Source: Scopulibacillus daqui
GTDB taxonomy: Bacteria > Bacillota > Bacilli > Bacillales > Sporolactobacillaceae
DNA length: 64,000 nucleotides
Direction: 5' to 3'
Assembly: GCF_016908855.1 (NCBI RefSeq)
Contig: NZ_JAFBER010000011.1
Location: forward strand, 1 to 64,000
Part shown: positions 8,735-18,220 of the stretch, piece after piece
Position numbering within the stretch: position 1 is the first letter of the stretch
Layout: each line of letters opens with the position of its first letter
The notes under the pieces: generated by a model
What the model was told of the DNA's origin: nothing
Databases searched by the model: none
The model's input: the letters and a program-made list of their open reading frames with translations, nothing else
Translations under genes and position numbers: made by a program

Positions 8735-8745
8735 TTTGTATTTAT

Positions 8746-8774
8746 ATAATATGACACATTATTGGCTATGTCAA
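8746..8774 (-). promoter_or_regulatory. SigA promoter of the SR1-like gene
   Basis: Minus strand TTGACA (8769-8774), exact 17-base spacer, TATTAT (8746-8751), followed by the SR1P ORF 40 bases on. Confidence 0.85.
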
Positions 8775-9005
8775 CCCCATTAAGTATAACACATTTATTT
8801 TAATTAAAGTCATAATATGATATACCTTTTCAAGATAGGCAGATCTAAATTATTTTACATTTACACCACTTATATTGTAATTTTGTTACATTTTAATGCT
8901 CAGTTTTCATTTTCTTAACAAATCTTGTGTTATAAAATCCCACTTCTTTTTACATGATAAAATAGACCTATAATACTCATTATTCATTGTAGCGGATGTG
9001 ATATA

Positions 9006-9401
9006 GTGTCTATTTCTAAAATATTAAAACTTCTTCCATTGGTTTTGCTTCTCTTAATATCCAGCGAGGATCTCCATACTTATCAAATCAGCCACGCATT
9101 AAGCCCTTTTAAAGGCCACGGCATTCATACAATAATGCTTACAAATGACTCTGAATCCGGTAAATATGACAAACAATATTATTATGCTTTATTGCTTTTA
9201 AAAGATCATTATCCAAACAAAGATTGCGACGTGCATATTTATGATGTCAAAAAACATCCAGATTTAGCACCGGAATTTAAAATTCATCATTACCCAGCGC
9301 TTATCCTGTTCTCTGATAAAGAACCCATTAAAACGATCCAAGGCAAGCACAGCTGGAATCATATTTATAAGCAAATCAAGCCTTTTTTAATAAAAACGTA
9401 A
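9006..9401 (+). CDS. slp: Slp-like thioredoxin-fold exported protein
   Basis: A 131-residue protein with an N-terminal hydrophobic export or anchor segment (residues 5-19) and a thioredoxin-like body: YYYALLLLKDHYP helix, a VHIYDVKKHPDLAPEF strand-helix and HHYPALILFSDKEP with the cis-Pro position. There is no CxxC motif, so it is not a classic thiol reductase. It occupies the place of slp (small peptidoglycan-associated lipoprotein) between pdhD and speA. Unlike a lipoprotein it has Ser-Ser where the lipobox Cys would fall. GTG start at 9006. Convergent with pdhD. Confidence 0.6.
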   Translation: MSISKILKLLPLVLLLLISSEDLHTYQISHALSPFKGHGIHTIMLTNDSESGKYDKQYYYALLLLKDHYPNKDCDVHIYDVKKHPDLAPEFKIHHYPALILFSDKEPIKTIQGKHSWNHIYKQIKPFLIKT

Positions 9402-9424
9402 AGCGATATATGTTATGCCAAAGA

Positions 9425-9456
9425 AAAAACCATCACTTTCCAGTGATGGTTTTTTT
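9425..9456. terminator. Bidirectional terminator between slp and pdhD
   Basis: A 14-bp stem AAAAAACCATCACT/AGTGATGGTTTTTT with loop TTCC, T-rich on both strands, between convergent genes. Confidence 0.9.
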
Positions 9457-9470
9457 TACTTAGTATGATA

Positions 9471-10880
9471 TTATTTCGCAATATGGATAGGTGAACCTAA
9501 GGCAACTTCAGCTGTTTCCATAGCAATTTCACCAAGTGTAGGGTGAGCATGGATAGTAAGTGCAATGTCTTCAGCAGTCATACCTGCTTCAATAGCAAGG
9601 CCAAGTTCAGCGATCATGTCGCTTGCACCTGAACCAGCGATTTGCGCACCAAGAAGAAGTCCGTCTTCTTTGCGTGTTACAAGTCTCATAAAGCCATCAG
9701 TATCGTTAAGTGACAAAGCACGGCCATTTGCTGCAAATGGGAATTGGCCTACTTTTACATCGTAGCCTTGTTCTTTTGCTTCCTCTTCTGATAAACCGAC
9801 TGTTGCAAGTTCCGGATCAGAGAAGACAACAGCAGGAATGCCGATATAATCAACTTCTGATGGTTCTCCGCTAATGGCTTCAGCGGCAATCTTTCCTTCA
9901 TAAGAAGCTTTATGAGCAAGCGCCGGACCAGGAACGATATCTCCGATAGCATAAATGCCGTCAACATTTGTTTTGCACTGCTTGTCTACTTTAATAAGTC
10001 CGCGGTCAGTCATTTCAACGCCAATCATTTCAAGGTTAAGACCTTCGGTGTTTGGACGGCGTCCAACCGTTACAAGTACATAATCAGCATCAAATGCTTC
10101 TTCTTTACCTTTAATTTCGGCTTTAACAGTCACACCGTCTTCTCTTTCTTCAACGCCTTGAGCCATAGCTTCTGTATGGATCGTAACACCCTTCTTCTTA
10201 AGACGTTTCTTAACTAGTGCTACCATTTTTTTGTCGAAAGCAGGAAGAATTGATTTTGAACCTTCTAAGATAGTCACTTCAGTGCCGAATCCCGCAAAAG
10301 CAGAGCCTAATTCAACACCGATATAGCCGCCGCCGATGACAACCATTTTCTTAGGGACTTCTTTTAATGCTAAGGCGCCTGTAGAAGAAATGACTCTTTC
10401 GCTCCACTTAAATGATGGAATTTCGATTGGGCTTGAACCTGTTGCAATAATACAGTTTTTAAATTTATAGCGAGAAGATTCATAACCGTGATTAACGCGG
10501 ATTTCATCTTTCTCGACAAACAATGCTTCGCCTTCAACAACCTCAATTTTATTGGCTTTTAATAAGCCGGCAACCCCGCTGGTCAGCTTATTAACGACAG
10601 AACCTTTCCATTCTTGAAGCTTAGAAAAGTCAAGGCTGACATTTTCAGCAGTGATACCCATGTCTTGAGACTCTTGTGCGTGTTCAAAGCGATGGCTTGC
10701 AGAAATCAAGGCTTTGGATGGAATACATCCAACATTTAGACAAACGCCGCCTAGATTACCTTTTTCAATAACTGTCACTTTTTGTCCTAATTGCGCCGCA
10801 CGAATGGCAGCTACATATCCCCCGGGACCAGCACCTATAACAACTGTATCGACCTCTGTTGTAAATTCTCCTACAACCAT
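9471..10880 (-). CDS. pdhD: Dihydrolipoyl dehydrogenase (PDH E3)
   Basis: A 469-residue FAD enzyme that reoxidises dihydrolipoamide in the pyruvate dehydrogenase complex (and usually 2-oxoglutarate and branched-chain complexes). FAD-binding [19 protein letters not shown] lies near residue 14, the redox disulfide in [13 protein letters not shown] near 44-52, NAD-binding [12 protein letters not shown] near 181 and the catalytic His-Glu pair in HAHPTLGE at the C-terminus. Full length. Last gene of pdhABCD, 4 bases after pdhC, ending at a strong terminator. Confidence 0.98.
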   Translation of the reverse strand: MVVGEFTTEVDTVVIGAGPGGYVAAIRAAQLGQKVTVIEKGNLGGVCLNVGCIPSKALISASHRFEHAQESQDMGITAENVSLDFSKLQEWKGSVVNKLTSGVAGLLKANKIEVVEGEALFVEKDEIRVNHGYESSRYKFKNCIIATGSSPIEIPSFKWSERVISSTGALALKEVPKKMVVIGGGYIGVELGSAFAGFGTEVTILEGSKSILPAFDKKMVALVKKRLKKKGVTIHTEAMAQGVEEREDGVTVKAEIKGKEEAFDADYVLVTVGRRPNTEGLNLEMIGVEMTDRGLIKVDKQCKTNVDGIYAIGDIVPGPALAHKASYEGKIAAEAISGEPSEVDYIGIPAVVFSDPELATVGLSEEEAKEQGYDVKVGQFPFAANGRALSLNDTDGFMRLVTRKEDGLLLGAQIAGSGASDMIAELGLAIEAGMTAEDIALTIHAHPTLGEIAMETAEVALGSPIHIAK

Positions 10881-10884
10881 TTGC

Positions 10885-12150
10885 TTACGCCTCCATTATT
10901 AGTCGTTGCGGATCGTTCAACAACCGCTTGATTTTGTTTAACGCGTTTTGAGCTGTTGCGCCATCAATAAGACGATGGTCGAAGCTTAATGAAAGAGCAA
11001 GTACAGGAGCTACGACAACTTCGCCGTCTCTTACAACTGCTTTTTCAGCAATGCGTCCAATACCAAGGATAGCAACTTCCGGATGATTAATAACCGGAGT
11101 AAACCATTGTCCGCCGGCAGAACCGATATTTGTGATCGTGCAAGAGCCGCCCTTCATATCATTAGGAGCGAGTTTGCCTTCGCGGGCTTTCTCTGCATAT
11201 TCGCTAATTTCAGCCGCCATTTGATACATGGACTTGCGGTCAGCATCTTTGATAACAGGTACAACCAATCCAGCATCTGTATCTGTTGCTATACCGATGT
11301 TGTAATAATGCTTGTAGACAATTTCTTCATTCTCGTCGTCAATTGTCGCATTAAGAACAGGATACTCTTTCAATGCAGATACAAGGGCTTTAATAACATA
11401 AGGCAAGTAAGTTAACTTAATGCCATGTTCAGCCGCTTCTGCCTTAAACTCTTTACGATGGGCAACAGTTTTCGACACGTCAACCTCATCCATTAGTGTA
11501 ACATGAGGAGCGGTATGTTTGGAATGCACCATTGCATTTGAAATAGCTTTTCTGATGCCGCGGAGTTTTTCGCGAGTTTCCAAACCTTCTTGCTGCGGCT
11601 GAGGAGCTGCTTGTTGTGCTTGAGTTTCCGCAGGCTGTTCAGCAGCTTTTTCAGGTTGGGCATCGCCGGAAATAAATTTATCGACGTCTTCTTTTAAAAT
11701 GCGGCCGTTATCCCCGGAGCCATGGATTTCACTGATGTTTACACCTTTTTCACGCGCATATTTTCTCACTGAAGGCATAGCAATGACACGAGTATCATTA
11801 CCCTTAGCTGGTGCAGCTTCTTGTTGTTCCTCTTTGGATTCAGCTTTTGCTTCTGGCTGTTCTTGTTTTTCCTCGCCTGCAGCTGATTCATCAGCATCGT
11901 CGCCTTCATAGCCTTCTGCCTCTAAAGTAATAATGATGTCGCCGACAACAGCCACAGTACCTTCTTCAGCTTTAATTTCTAATACTTTTCCATCTACCGG
12001 TGATGGAATTTCAACAACAGATTTATCATTTTGAACTTCGGCAAGGACATCGTCTTCTTTTACTTCGTCGCCGGGTTTTACAAACCATTTTACAATTTCA
12101 CCTTCATGAATACCTTCACCGATATCCGGAAGTTTAAAATTATACGCCAT
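10885..12150 (-). CDS. pdhC: Dihydrolipoyllysine acetyltransferase (PDH E2)
   Basis: A 421-residue core of the pyruvate dehydrogenase complex. One lipoyl domain (residues 1-78, lipoyl Lys in [14 protein letters not shown] near 43), an Ala/Glu/Gln-rich linker, a peripheral-subunit-binding domain ([22 protein letters not shown] near 124-145), a second Ala/Gln-rich linker, then the catalytic domain ending in [12 protein letters not shown] with the catalytic His. A single lipoyl domain is usual for Bacillus. It is separated from pdhB by 249 bases that carry a stem-loop. GGAGG precedes the ATG. Confidence 0.98.
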   Translation of the reverse strand: MAYNFKLPDIGEGIHEGEIVKWFVKPGDEVKEDDVLAEVQNDKSVVEIPSPVDGKVLEIKAEEGTVAVVGDIIITLEAEGYEGDDADESAAGEEKQEQPEAKAESKEEQQEAAPAKGNDTRVIAMPSVRKYAREKGVNISEIHGSGDNGRILKEDVDKFISGDAQPEKAAEQPAETQAQQAAPQPQQEGLETREKLRGIRKAISNAMVHSKHTAPHVTLMDEVDVSKTVAHRKEFKAEAAEHGIKLTYLPYVIKALVSALKEYPVLNATIDDENEEIVYKHYYNIGIATDTDAGLVVPVIKDADRKSMYQMAAEISEYAEKAREGKLAPNDMKGGSCTITNIGSAGGQWFTPVINHPEVAILGIGRIAEKAVVRDGEVVVAPVLALSLSFDHRLIDGATAQNALNKIKRLLNDPQRLIMEA

Positions 12151-12399
12151 TGAAATTTAGCCTCCTTCGTATTTTTTTGCAGTCGTTCTTAGATGTATGG
12201 AAACTAGGAATCCGAATGAAACAGATTCTTATCTGCGGAATACAACCCATGTTGTCCGCTGTTGTATCATCTTAGTCAGTATATCTTGGCAACTATGCAC
12301 TGATTCGGTGCAGCTGCCAAGATAGGTTGATAGCTGATGCGGGCCAGATCTTGCCGCCGCCCAAAAAGCTTCTTAATCGACAAGCTGCTCTCAGTTAGG
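12151..12399 (-). other. Structured pdhB-pdhC intergenic region
   Basis: 249 non-coding bases inside the operon. The main element is a nested inverted repeat at 12282-12324: a perfect 10-bp outer stem TATCTTGGCA/TGCCAAGATA enclosing an inner GCAC/GTGC stem. A shorter TACAAC/GTTGTA repeat lies at 12241-12266. No T-run follows, so it does not look like a simple terminator; an mRNA processing or 3'-end protection element that sets E1:E2:E3 ratios is the more likely role. Confidence 0.65.
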
Positions 12400-13377
12400 T
12401 TAGAAGTTTAATGTTTCTTTTACTTTTTCAATTACGTCGTTTTCATCTGGAAGCCATACATTTTCCGCTGAAGCAAACGGGAATATTGTATCTGGAGCCG
12501 CAACACGGCCAACAGGCGCTTCAAGATGCAAGATCGCACGATCATTAATTTCAGCAATAACGTTAGCAGCTACTCCTGCTTGTTTTTGTGCTTCTTGTAC
12601 AACAACGACACGGTTTGTTTTTTCTACGGATTTAATAATCGTTTCGATATCAAGCGGGCTGACTGTTCTTAAGTCGATCACTTCAGCGCTGATATTTTCT
12701 TTCTCCAATTGTTCCGCAGCCTTAAGAGAAGTTTGAACCATTGCACCGTAAGTAATGATTGTAACATCATTGCCTTCACGGACAACGTTGGCTTTGCCAA
12801 GTTCAATAGTATATTCTCCTTCAGGAACTTCTCCTCTGAACGAACGGTAAAGTTTCATGTGTTCAAGGAAAATGACCGGATCATTGTCGCGAATTGCAGA
12901 AATAAGCAATCCTTTTGCGTCATACGGTGTTGAAGGAATAACAACTTTAACACCAGGGCTTTGAGCAAATAGACCTTCTAAGTTGTCCGCATGAAGTTCA
13001 GGGGTTTTTACACCGCCGCCAAATGGCGCACGGATTGTGATAGGCGCTTGGTACTTTCCGCCTGAACGGTAACGAAGGCGTGCCATTTGCGATACAACGC
13101 TGTCCATTGCTTCAAATACAAACCCAAAGAACTGAATTTCCATTACTGGGCGATAATCTTGCATAGCAAGTCCAAGAGCTAATCCGCCAATACCGGATTC
13201 GGCCAGAGGTGTATCAAAGACGCGATCTTCGCCAAATTCATCTTGCAAACCTTCCGTTGCTCTGAACACACCGCCGTTTTTACCTACGTCTTCACCAAAA
13301 ACAAGCACATCTTTATCACGCTTGAGCTCAGTGCGAAGCGCATCAGTAATAGCTTGGATCATTGTCATTTGCGCCAT
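12400..13377 (-). CDS. pdhB: Pyruvate dehydrogenase E1 component, beta subunit
   Basis: A 325-residue beta subunit of the heterotetrameric E1. Characteristic segments are [19 protein letters not shown] near 27, [18 protein letters not shown] near 54, and the C-terminal [13 protein letters not shown]. It helps bind thiamine diphosphate at the alpha/beta interface. It starts 3 bases after pdhA stops, so the two E1 genes are translated together. Confidence 0.98.
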   Translation of the reverse strand: MAQMTMIQAITDALRTELKRDKDVLVFGEDVGKNGGVFRATEGLQDEFGEDRVFDTPLAESGIGGLALGLAMQDYRPVMEIQFFGFVFEAMDSVVSQMARLRYRSGGKYQAPITIRAPFGGGVKTPELHADNLEGLFAQSPGVKVVIPSTPYDAKGLLISAIRDNDPVIFLEHMKLYRSFRGEVPEGEYTIELGKANVVREGNDVTIITYGAMVQTSLKAAEQLEKENISAEVIDLRTVSPLDIETIIKSVEKTNRVVVVQEAQKQAGVAANVIAEINDRAILHLEAPVGRVAAPDTIFPFASAENVWLPDENDVIEKVKETLNF

Positions 13378-13380
13378 AGG

Positions 13381-14502
<1,122 letters not shown>

Positions 14503-14569
14503 TTAATAGCAGTTTGGTTGAATTGATCACTTTTTATAATGTAGGTATGTTTATTAAAAAGTAAAAAGT

Positions 14570-14587
14570 TATACCATACTTGGTATA
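14570..14587. promoter_or_regulatory. Palindrome in the pdhA upstream region
   Basis: TATACCA-TACT-TGGTATA, a perfect 7-bp inverted repeat with a 4-base spacer, about 95 bases upstream of the pdhA start codon. Operator-like in size and symmetry; the regulator is not identifiable. The rest of 14476-14811 shows no ORF; a partial cre-like match (10 bases perfect in its right half) lies at 14796-14809. Confidence 0.45.
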
Positions 14588-14811
14588 CCCGTTTAAAACG
14601 CCATTTAGTCAATTTATGATATAAATGATGGGTCGTGACTGCTATTAATCTGTCTCATTCATTTTACATATATGACTAGTACAACCCATATCCATTAACA
14701 GTGTATAATACTGGCTTTATTTAAGTCAATAAGGAAGGCTCACATTCTGTTCTACAAACTGTTATAATAAAAAACCGGTATCTGTACTACATCTGTAGCA
14801 GCGCTTTCATA

Positions 14812-14837
14812 AAAAAAGGCGCCATAGACGCCTTTTT
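14812..14837 (-). terminator. ykyA terminator
   Basis: AAAAAGGCG/CGCCTTTTT stem with a short loop, overlapping the stop of ykyA; T-rich tail on the minus strand. Confidence 0.85.
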
Positions 14838-15495
14838 ATTCCTCTTTATCGATATCTGCTACATTATAAAAAATTTTTTTCTGCTGATTAAATGTTTTTG
14901 TTGCTTTATTAAAAGCATCTTTATCCTTATCAATCGTCTGATAATGGCTGTTTACTTTTTCTAGCTGTTTTTGCAGCGTGTCCGCTTTCAGTTTTTGATC
15001 ATTAAATAATTCATACAGCTTGCGGTCATCCGTTAAAGCTGACTGATAGTCATTGTATAGTTTTTGATAATTCTTATAACGAGTGCTCATTGTGTTTGCC
15101 ATTCTTTCAGCCTCTTGCTTTGCTTCATCATCTTTTATCTTGCTGATTTGCGGAAGGATTTTTTTAAAAGTTTGATAAGCTTTGTCAATGCTATCCTTTT
15201 CTTTCTTTATTAATCGGCTTCTTTTTTCAACAGATTGAATGGCTTGTTGACTTAATTGTGAAGTTTTCTTGTCATTATTTTTATCAACGTTAACTAATTG
15301 ATTGTATAACGTTTGCTCTTTTCCTTCAGCGTCGACAAGCGGCTTTTGCACTTGATTGAATTCTTTTTCTTCAGAAGCTGATTTCTCTAATTGATGATAA
15401 ATCTTCTCGCATGGATTCTTTAAAAAGTTTAACTGACAGCCAGCCATTATTAACCCTGCCGCTACCATCAAGGGCACTGCACGTAAAAATTTCAA
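14836..15495 (-). CDS. ykyA: YkyA-like coiled-coil lipoprotein
   Basis: A 219-residue lipoprotein: signal peptide with lipobox IMAGC (Cys near residue 20), then a long Lys/Gln/Glu/Asp-rich coiled coil through to the end. This matches the YkyA family (putative cell-wall binding lipoprotein), which lies next to pdhA in Bacillus. Probably anchored to the outer leaflet of the membrane and facing the wall. Function not established. Start at 15495 follows GGAGG. Confidence 0.85.
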   Translation of the reverse strand: MKFLRAVPLMVAAGLIMAGCQLNFLKNPCEKIYHQLEKSASEEKEFNQVQKPLVDAEGKEQTLYNQLVNVDKNNDKKTSQLSQQAIQSVEKRSRLIKKEKDSIDKAYQTFKKILPQISKIKDDEAKQEAERMANTMSTRYKNYQKLYNDYQSALTDDRKLYELFNDQKLKADTLQKQLEKVNSHYQTIDKDKDAFNKATKTFNQQKKIFYNVADIDKEE

Positions 15496-15663
15496 ATCAG
15501 GACCTCCTCTATTTCTCTTTCTGCATTAACCAATATAGATCATAACAAATTGTGAAAAGAAATGACATCGAATAGAGGGAAAACCTTATGGGCAACTATC
15601 CAAACACATTTATACCCAAGACATATGTTATGAATGTACCCATTTTTTATAGGAGGAATTGGC

Positions 15664-16092
15664 ATGGAACATTTTGATAATTTGGATCATTGGGGTCATT
15701 GGGATGACTGGGATCATTGGGCAAATATTGATCATTTAAATATTGAAAATCCTGTTATGATGCATCATTATTACCCGCATCATCATATGCATCATCATAA
15801 GCACCATTTTCATAAACATCATCACAAACATCATCCGCATCATCACCATTTTAAACATCCGCATGCCCATGCAGTTCTTGCGGAGCCGTATGGGGCGGGA
15901 TACGGTTCCTATGGCTTTGGGGGGCCAGTAAATTGGGATTGCTGTGACGGCTATTATCCTGTGCATCGAGAATACTGTTATCCGATGTATGCAGACGGCT
16001 GCTATGGTCCTTGCGGCAATAGACATTTTATTTTAATAGTCGTACTGTTTATTTTATTAATTATCGTAGGGGCTTCTACTATAATTAATTAG
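15664..16092 (+). CDS. His-rich protein with YjcZ-like hydrophobic tail
   Basis: A 142-residue protein in three parts: a Trp/Asp/His-rich start with repeated DHW units (residues 1-30), a central His/Lys/Pro block (about 36-76) with more than twenty His, a Gly/Tyr/Cys-rich segment with CCDGYYP and CYGPCG, and a C-terminal hydrophobic helix FILIVVLFILLIIVGAS. That tail is nearly the same as the YjcZ/sporulation small-protein family (compare the 22-residue ORF at 50495). The composition suggests a metal-binding spore or envelope protein. ATG at 15664 follows AGGAGG. The exact family is not known to me. Confidence 0.7.
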   Translation: MEHFDNLDHWGHWDDWDHWANIDHLNIENPVMMHHYYPHHHMHHHKHHFHKHHHKHHPHHHHFKHPHAHAVLAEPYGAGYGSYGFGGPVNWDCCDGYYPVHREYCYPMYADGCYGPCGNRHFILIVVLFILLIIVGASTIIN

Positions 16093-16213
16093 TGCACGCC
16101 GGACTTGCGTCAATGATGCAAGTCCTTAATTTGATTTTTATGTTTAATATTTGTTGTGATAAACTATACATATGACAAAAAATGCAGATCGACTCAGATG
16201 AGGAGTGTTGTTA

Positions 16214-16762
16214 ATGCTGACTATGGATGACATCGTGAGAGAAGGAGATCCTATTCTTCGTCAAGTAGCCGAAGAAGTGCAAATACCTGCTTCAAACGAA
16301 GATAAAGAAACATTAAAAAAAATGATGGAATTTCTGATTAACAGCCAAGACGAAGAAATTGCAGAAAAATATCAATTGCGGGCAGGCATTGGTTTAGCTG
16401 CTCCCCAAATAGGCATAAGCAAAAGAATGATCGCTATCTATTTAACGGACGATAAGGATAAACTTCATCAATACGCATTATTTAACCCTAAAATTATTAG
16501 CCACTCTGTTGAACAAACTTACTTAGAAGGCGGAGAAGGATGTCTCTCGGTTGACAGGGATGTTCCGGGGATCGTGCCGCGCAAAGCAAGAATTAAAGTT
16601 CATGCTTATGATATAAATAACAAGGAAGTGACATTAAGGCTAAAAGGTTTGGCTTCCATTGCTGTCCAACATGAGATTGATCATTTAGACGGCATTATGT
16701 TTTACGATCGTATTGACAAAGAAAATCCTTTTAAAATTCCTGAAGGCGCGCTCAGCGAGTAA
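16214..16762 (+). CDS. def: Peptide deformylase
   Basis: A 182-residue metalloenzyme that removes the formyl group from nascent N-terminal Met. All three family motifs are present: [10 protein letters not shown] near 58-67, EGCLSV near 112 and the metal-binding QHEIDH near 155. The long gram-positive type-2 form, like B. subtilis DefB (YkrB). Start ATG at 16214 with AGGAG 8 bases upstream; an in-frame GTG at 16205 overlaps that site. Confidence 0.97.
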   Translation: MLTMDDIVREGDPILRQVAEEVQIPASNEDKETLKKMMEFLINSQDEEIAEKYQLRAGIGLAAPQIGISKRMIAIYLTDDKDKLHQYALFNPKIISHSVEQTYLEGGEGCLSVDRDVPGIVPRKARIKVHAYDINNKEVTLRLKGLASIAVQHEIDHLDGIMFYDRIDKENPFKIPEGALSE

Positions 16763-16805
16763 TTCAAGTTTTAACGCGCAGCAGGCATTTATTCTTTTCT
16801 TATAT

Positions 16806-16836
16806 AAAAAAATGCTGGAGTAACTCCAGCATTTTT
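16806..16836. terminator. Bidirectional terminator between def and the HAD gene
   Basis: AAAAAATGCTGGAG/CTCCAGCATTTTT with a 3-base loop, between convergent genes. Confidence 0.9.
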
Positions 16837-17614
16837 ATACGTTTAAAAGTCCTGCTTGTTGTAAACCATAATAAATGCCATCATCTTGAACGTGCTTTGT
16901 CACATATTTTGCTGCTTGCTTAGCTTCGTCAACGCCATTTCCCATCGCGAAGCTGTGCGGGACAAAAGAAAGCATTTCTATATCATTTAATGCATCTCCA
17001 AAGGCATAGGTATTTTTGATATCGATATTAAGTTTGTTTAACAAATACTTAATTCCTTCAGCCTTCGACCCGCCGCTTGGCACAACATCCATTGAATACT
17101 CATGCCAACGGATATATTCAAAATCACTGAACATATCAAGATAATCCATTTTGTCGCTTTGTTTGCAAAAAAGCAGCGCTTGATAAATCTCTTCATTATG
17201 GTGAAACATGCGATCTTCCAGCGGAGGGATGATTTTAAGGTCGTTAAAGCTTTTTTCAATAAAAGAATGGCTGTTATTGGCCGCCATTGTTTCAGAGCCT
17301 AAGAAAGCCATTGGATGCCCGTTTTTTTCGGCCTGCTGTTCAAGTTTAAAGAGCGACTCTTTAGAAAGCGGATTTTTAAAGACGGGTTCGTTGTTGTGTA
17401 CAACATACTGCCCATTAAAGCTTACAAATGTCTGTATATTTAATTGTTCTCTAATATGTTTAAACATAAATGGCGCCCGTCCAGTCGCTATGGCTGTTAT
17501 CACACCGTTTTCTTGCAGCGTTTTAACGGCTTGGACTGCCGATTCCGGAATCTTCTTCTCGTCATCAACTAATGTGCCATCTATGTCAAAGAAGACTATC
17601 TTTCGGTCCTGCAT
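16835..17614 (-). CDS. ykrA: Cof-type HAD hydrolase (YkrA-like)
   Basis: A 259-residue phosphatase of the Cof/HAD-IIB family. Motif I FFDIDGTLVDD near residues 9-18 carries the nucleophile Asp, motif II ATGR near 43, the conserved Lys in GGSKAEGIKYLL near 192, and motif III/IV GDALNDIEMLSF near 215. These enzymes act on small phosphorylated metabolites; the substrate is not predictable. It lies next to def, as ykrA does next to ykrB in B. subtilis. Confidence 0.9.
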   Translation of the reverse strand: MQDRKIVFFDIDGTLVDDEKKIPESAVQAVKTLQENGVITAIATGRAPFMFKHIREQLNIQTFVSFNGQYVVHNNEPVFKNPLSKESLFKLEQQAEKNGHPMAFLGSETMAANNSHSFIEKSFNDLKIIPPLEDRMFHHNEEIYQALLFCKQSDKMDYLDMFSDFEYIRWHEYSMDVVPSGGSKAEGIKYLLNKLNIDIKNTYAFGDALNDIEMLSFVPHSFAMGNGVDEAKQAAKYVTKHVQDDGIYYGLQQAGLLNV

Positions 17615-17807
17615 GCCGGTTCCTCCTAGTTTAATTAAAAGTTAACAGTGATGCCAAATGAAGATTTAAGCAAAAATCATTTTAAGCTCATAACAGATAT
17701 ATATTTTACATGGTTTTATGCCAATTGTGCAAACTAATAACAAGCCATGTGATATGTGGTCAAGCTTTCCTGGATCAGCACCTAGACATGCTTCAAGGAG
17801 GGTGGCC

Positions 17808-17885
17808 ATGTTTAGAAGAGTTAAGAAAAAATGGCTGAGAAGAATGAAAGAGCTTTTGGCTAAAAACCGCTTAGCTCAAATTTAA
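17808..17885 (+). CDS. 25-residue cationic amphipathic peptide
   Basis: A micro-ORF with an ideal ribosome site (AAGGAGGGTGG) before its ATG and a strong hairpin right after its stop. The peptide begins MFRRVKKKWLRRMKELLAK and ends in NRLAQI. Ten of 25 residues are Lys or Arg against one Glu, a net charge near +9, and the hydrophobic residues (V5, W9, L10, M13, L16, L17) fall on one helical face. It stands alone between ykrA and rpoY. I do not recognise a family. It could be a membrane-curvature or membrane-anchoring peptide, a small regulator, or a toxin-like or antimicrobial peptide. Confidence 0.6.
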   Translation: MFRRVKKKWLRRMKELLAKNRLAQI

Positions 17886-17893
17886 CTCGCAGG

Positions 17894-17919
17894 GACCGGC
17901 GCTTCTGATAGTGCCGGTC
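17894..17919 (+). terminator. Terminator-like hairpin after the cationic peptide gene
   Basis: GACCGGC/GCCGGTC 7-bp GC-rich stem, 12-base loop with further pairing, followed by an AT-rich stretch (AATAATAATATTTT), 8 bases after the stop codon. Confidence 0.7.
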
Positions 17920-18007
17920 AATAATAATATTTTACTGAAAAACAGTTTTATTTCATTTATAATAGACACAGGAAAAATATTCAGGACATATTAAGGAGAG
18001 GTTTTAC

Positions 18008-18217
18008 ATGATTTACAAAGTACTTTATCAGGAATCAATTGAAGAAGTGCCTATCAGGGAAAATACAAAAACGCTTTACATTGAAGCGGAAAGCGAACGA
18101 GAGGTTCGCGAAAAGTTAGCGGAAAAGCCATATAATATTGAGGTTATCTTAAAGGTAGACGGCGCATACCTAGACTATGAGAAACAGTCGGAAGACTTTA
18201 AAGCGGAGCAGATATAA
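18008..18217 (+). CDS. rpoY: RNA polymerase epsilon subunit RpoY
   Basis: A 69-residue small subunit of Firmicutes RNA polymerase (formerly YkzG, also called omega 1), which binds near the beta' jaw. It begins with the family-typical [20 protein letters not shown] and ends in an acidic tail. Start ATG at 18008 follows GGAGAGG. It is 3 bases upstream of rnjA, the standard rpoY-rnjA operon. Confidence 0.95.
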   Translation: MIYKVLYQESIEEVPIRENTKTLYIEAESEREVREKLAEKPYNIEVILKVDGAYLDYEKQSEDFKAEQI

Positions 18218-18220
18218 CAT

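Larger units (their letters stand above)
8541..8739 (-). ncRNA. SR1-like dual-function small RNA
   Basis: Candidate about 200-nt transcript running from a strong promoter (8746-8774) to the terminator shared with speA. In B. subtilis the SR1 RNA is about 205 nt, lies between pdhD and speA, encodes the peptide SR1P, and base-pairs with ahrC mRNA. Here the same position, length, orientation relative to speA and an SR1P-like ORF are all present. The antisense function against ahrC cannot be tested from this window. The transcription start is inferred from the promoter, so the 5' end is approximate. Confidence 0.8.

Noticed and set aside
14796-14809. cre site upstream of pdhA
   Set aside because: Only the right half matches; it lies over 320 bases from pdhA, near the ykyA terminator.
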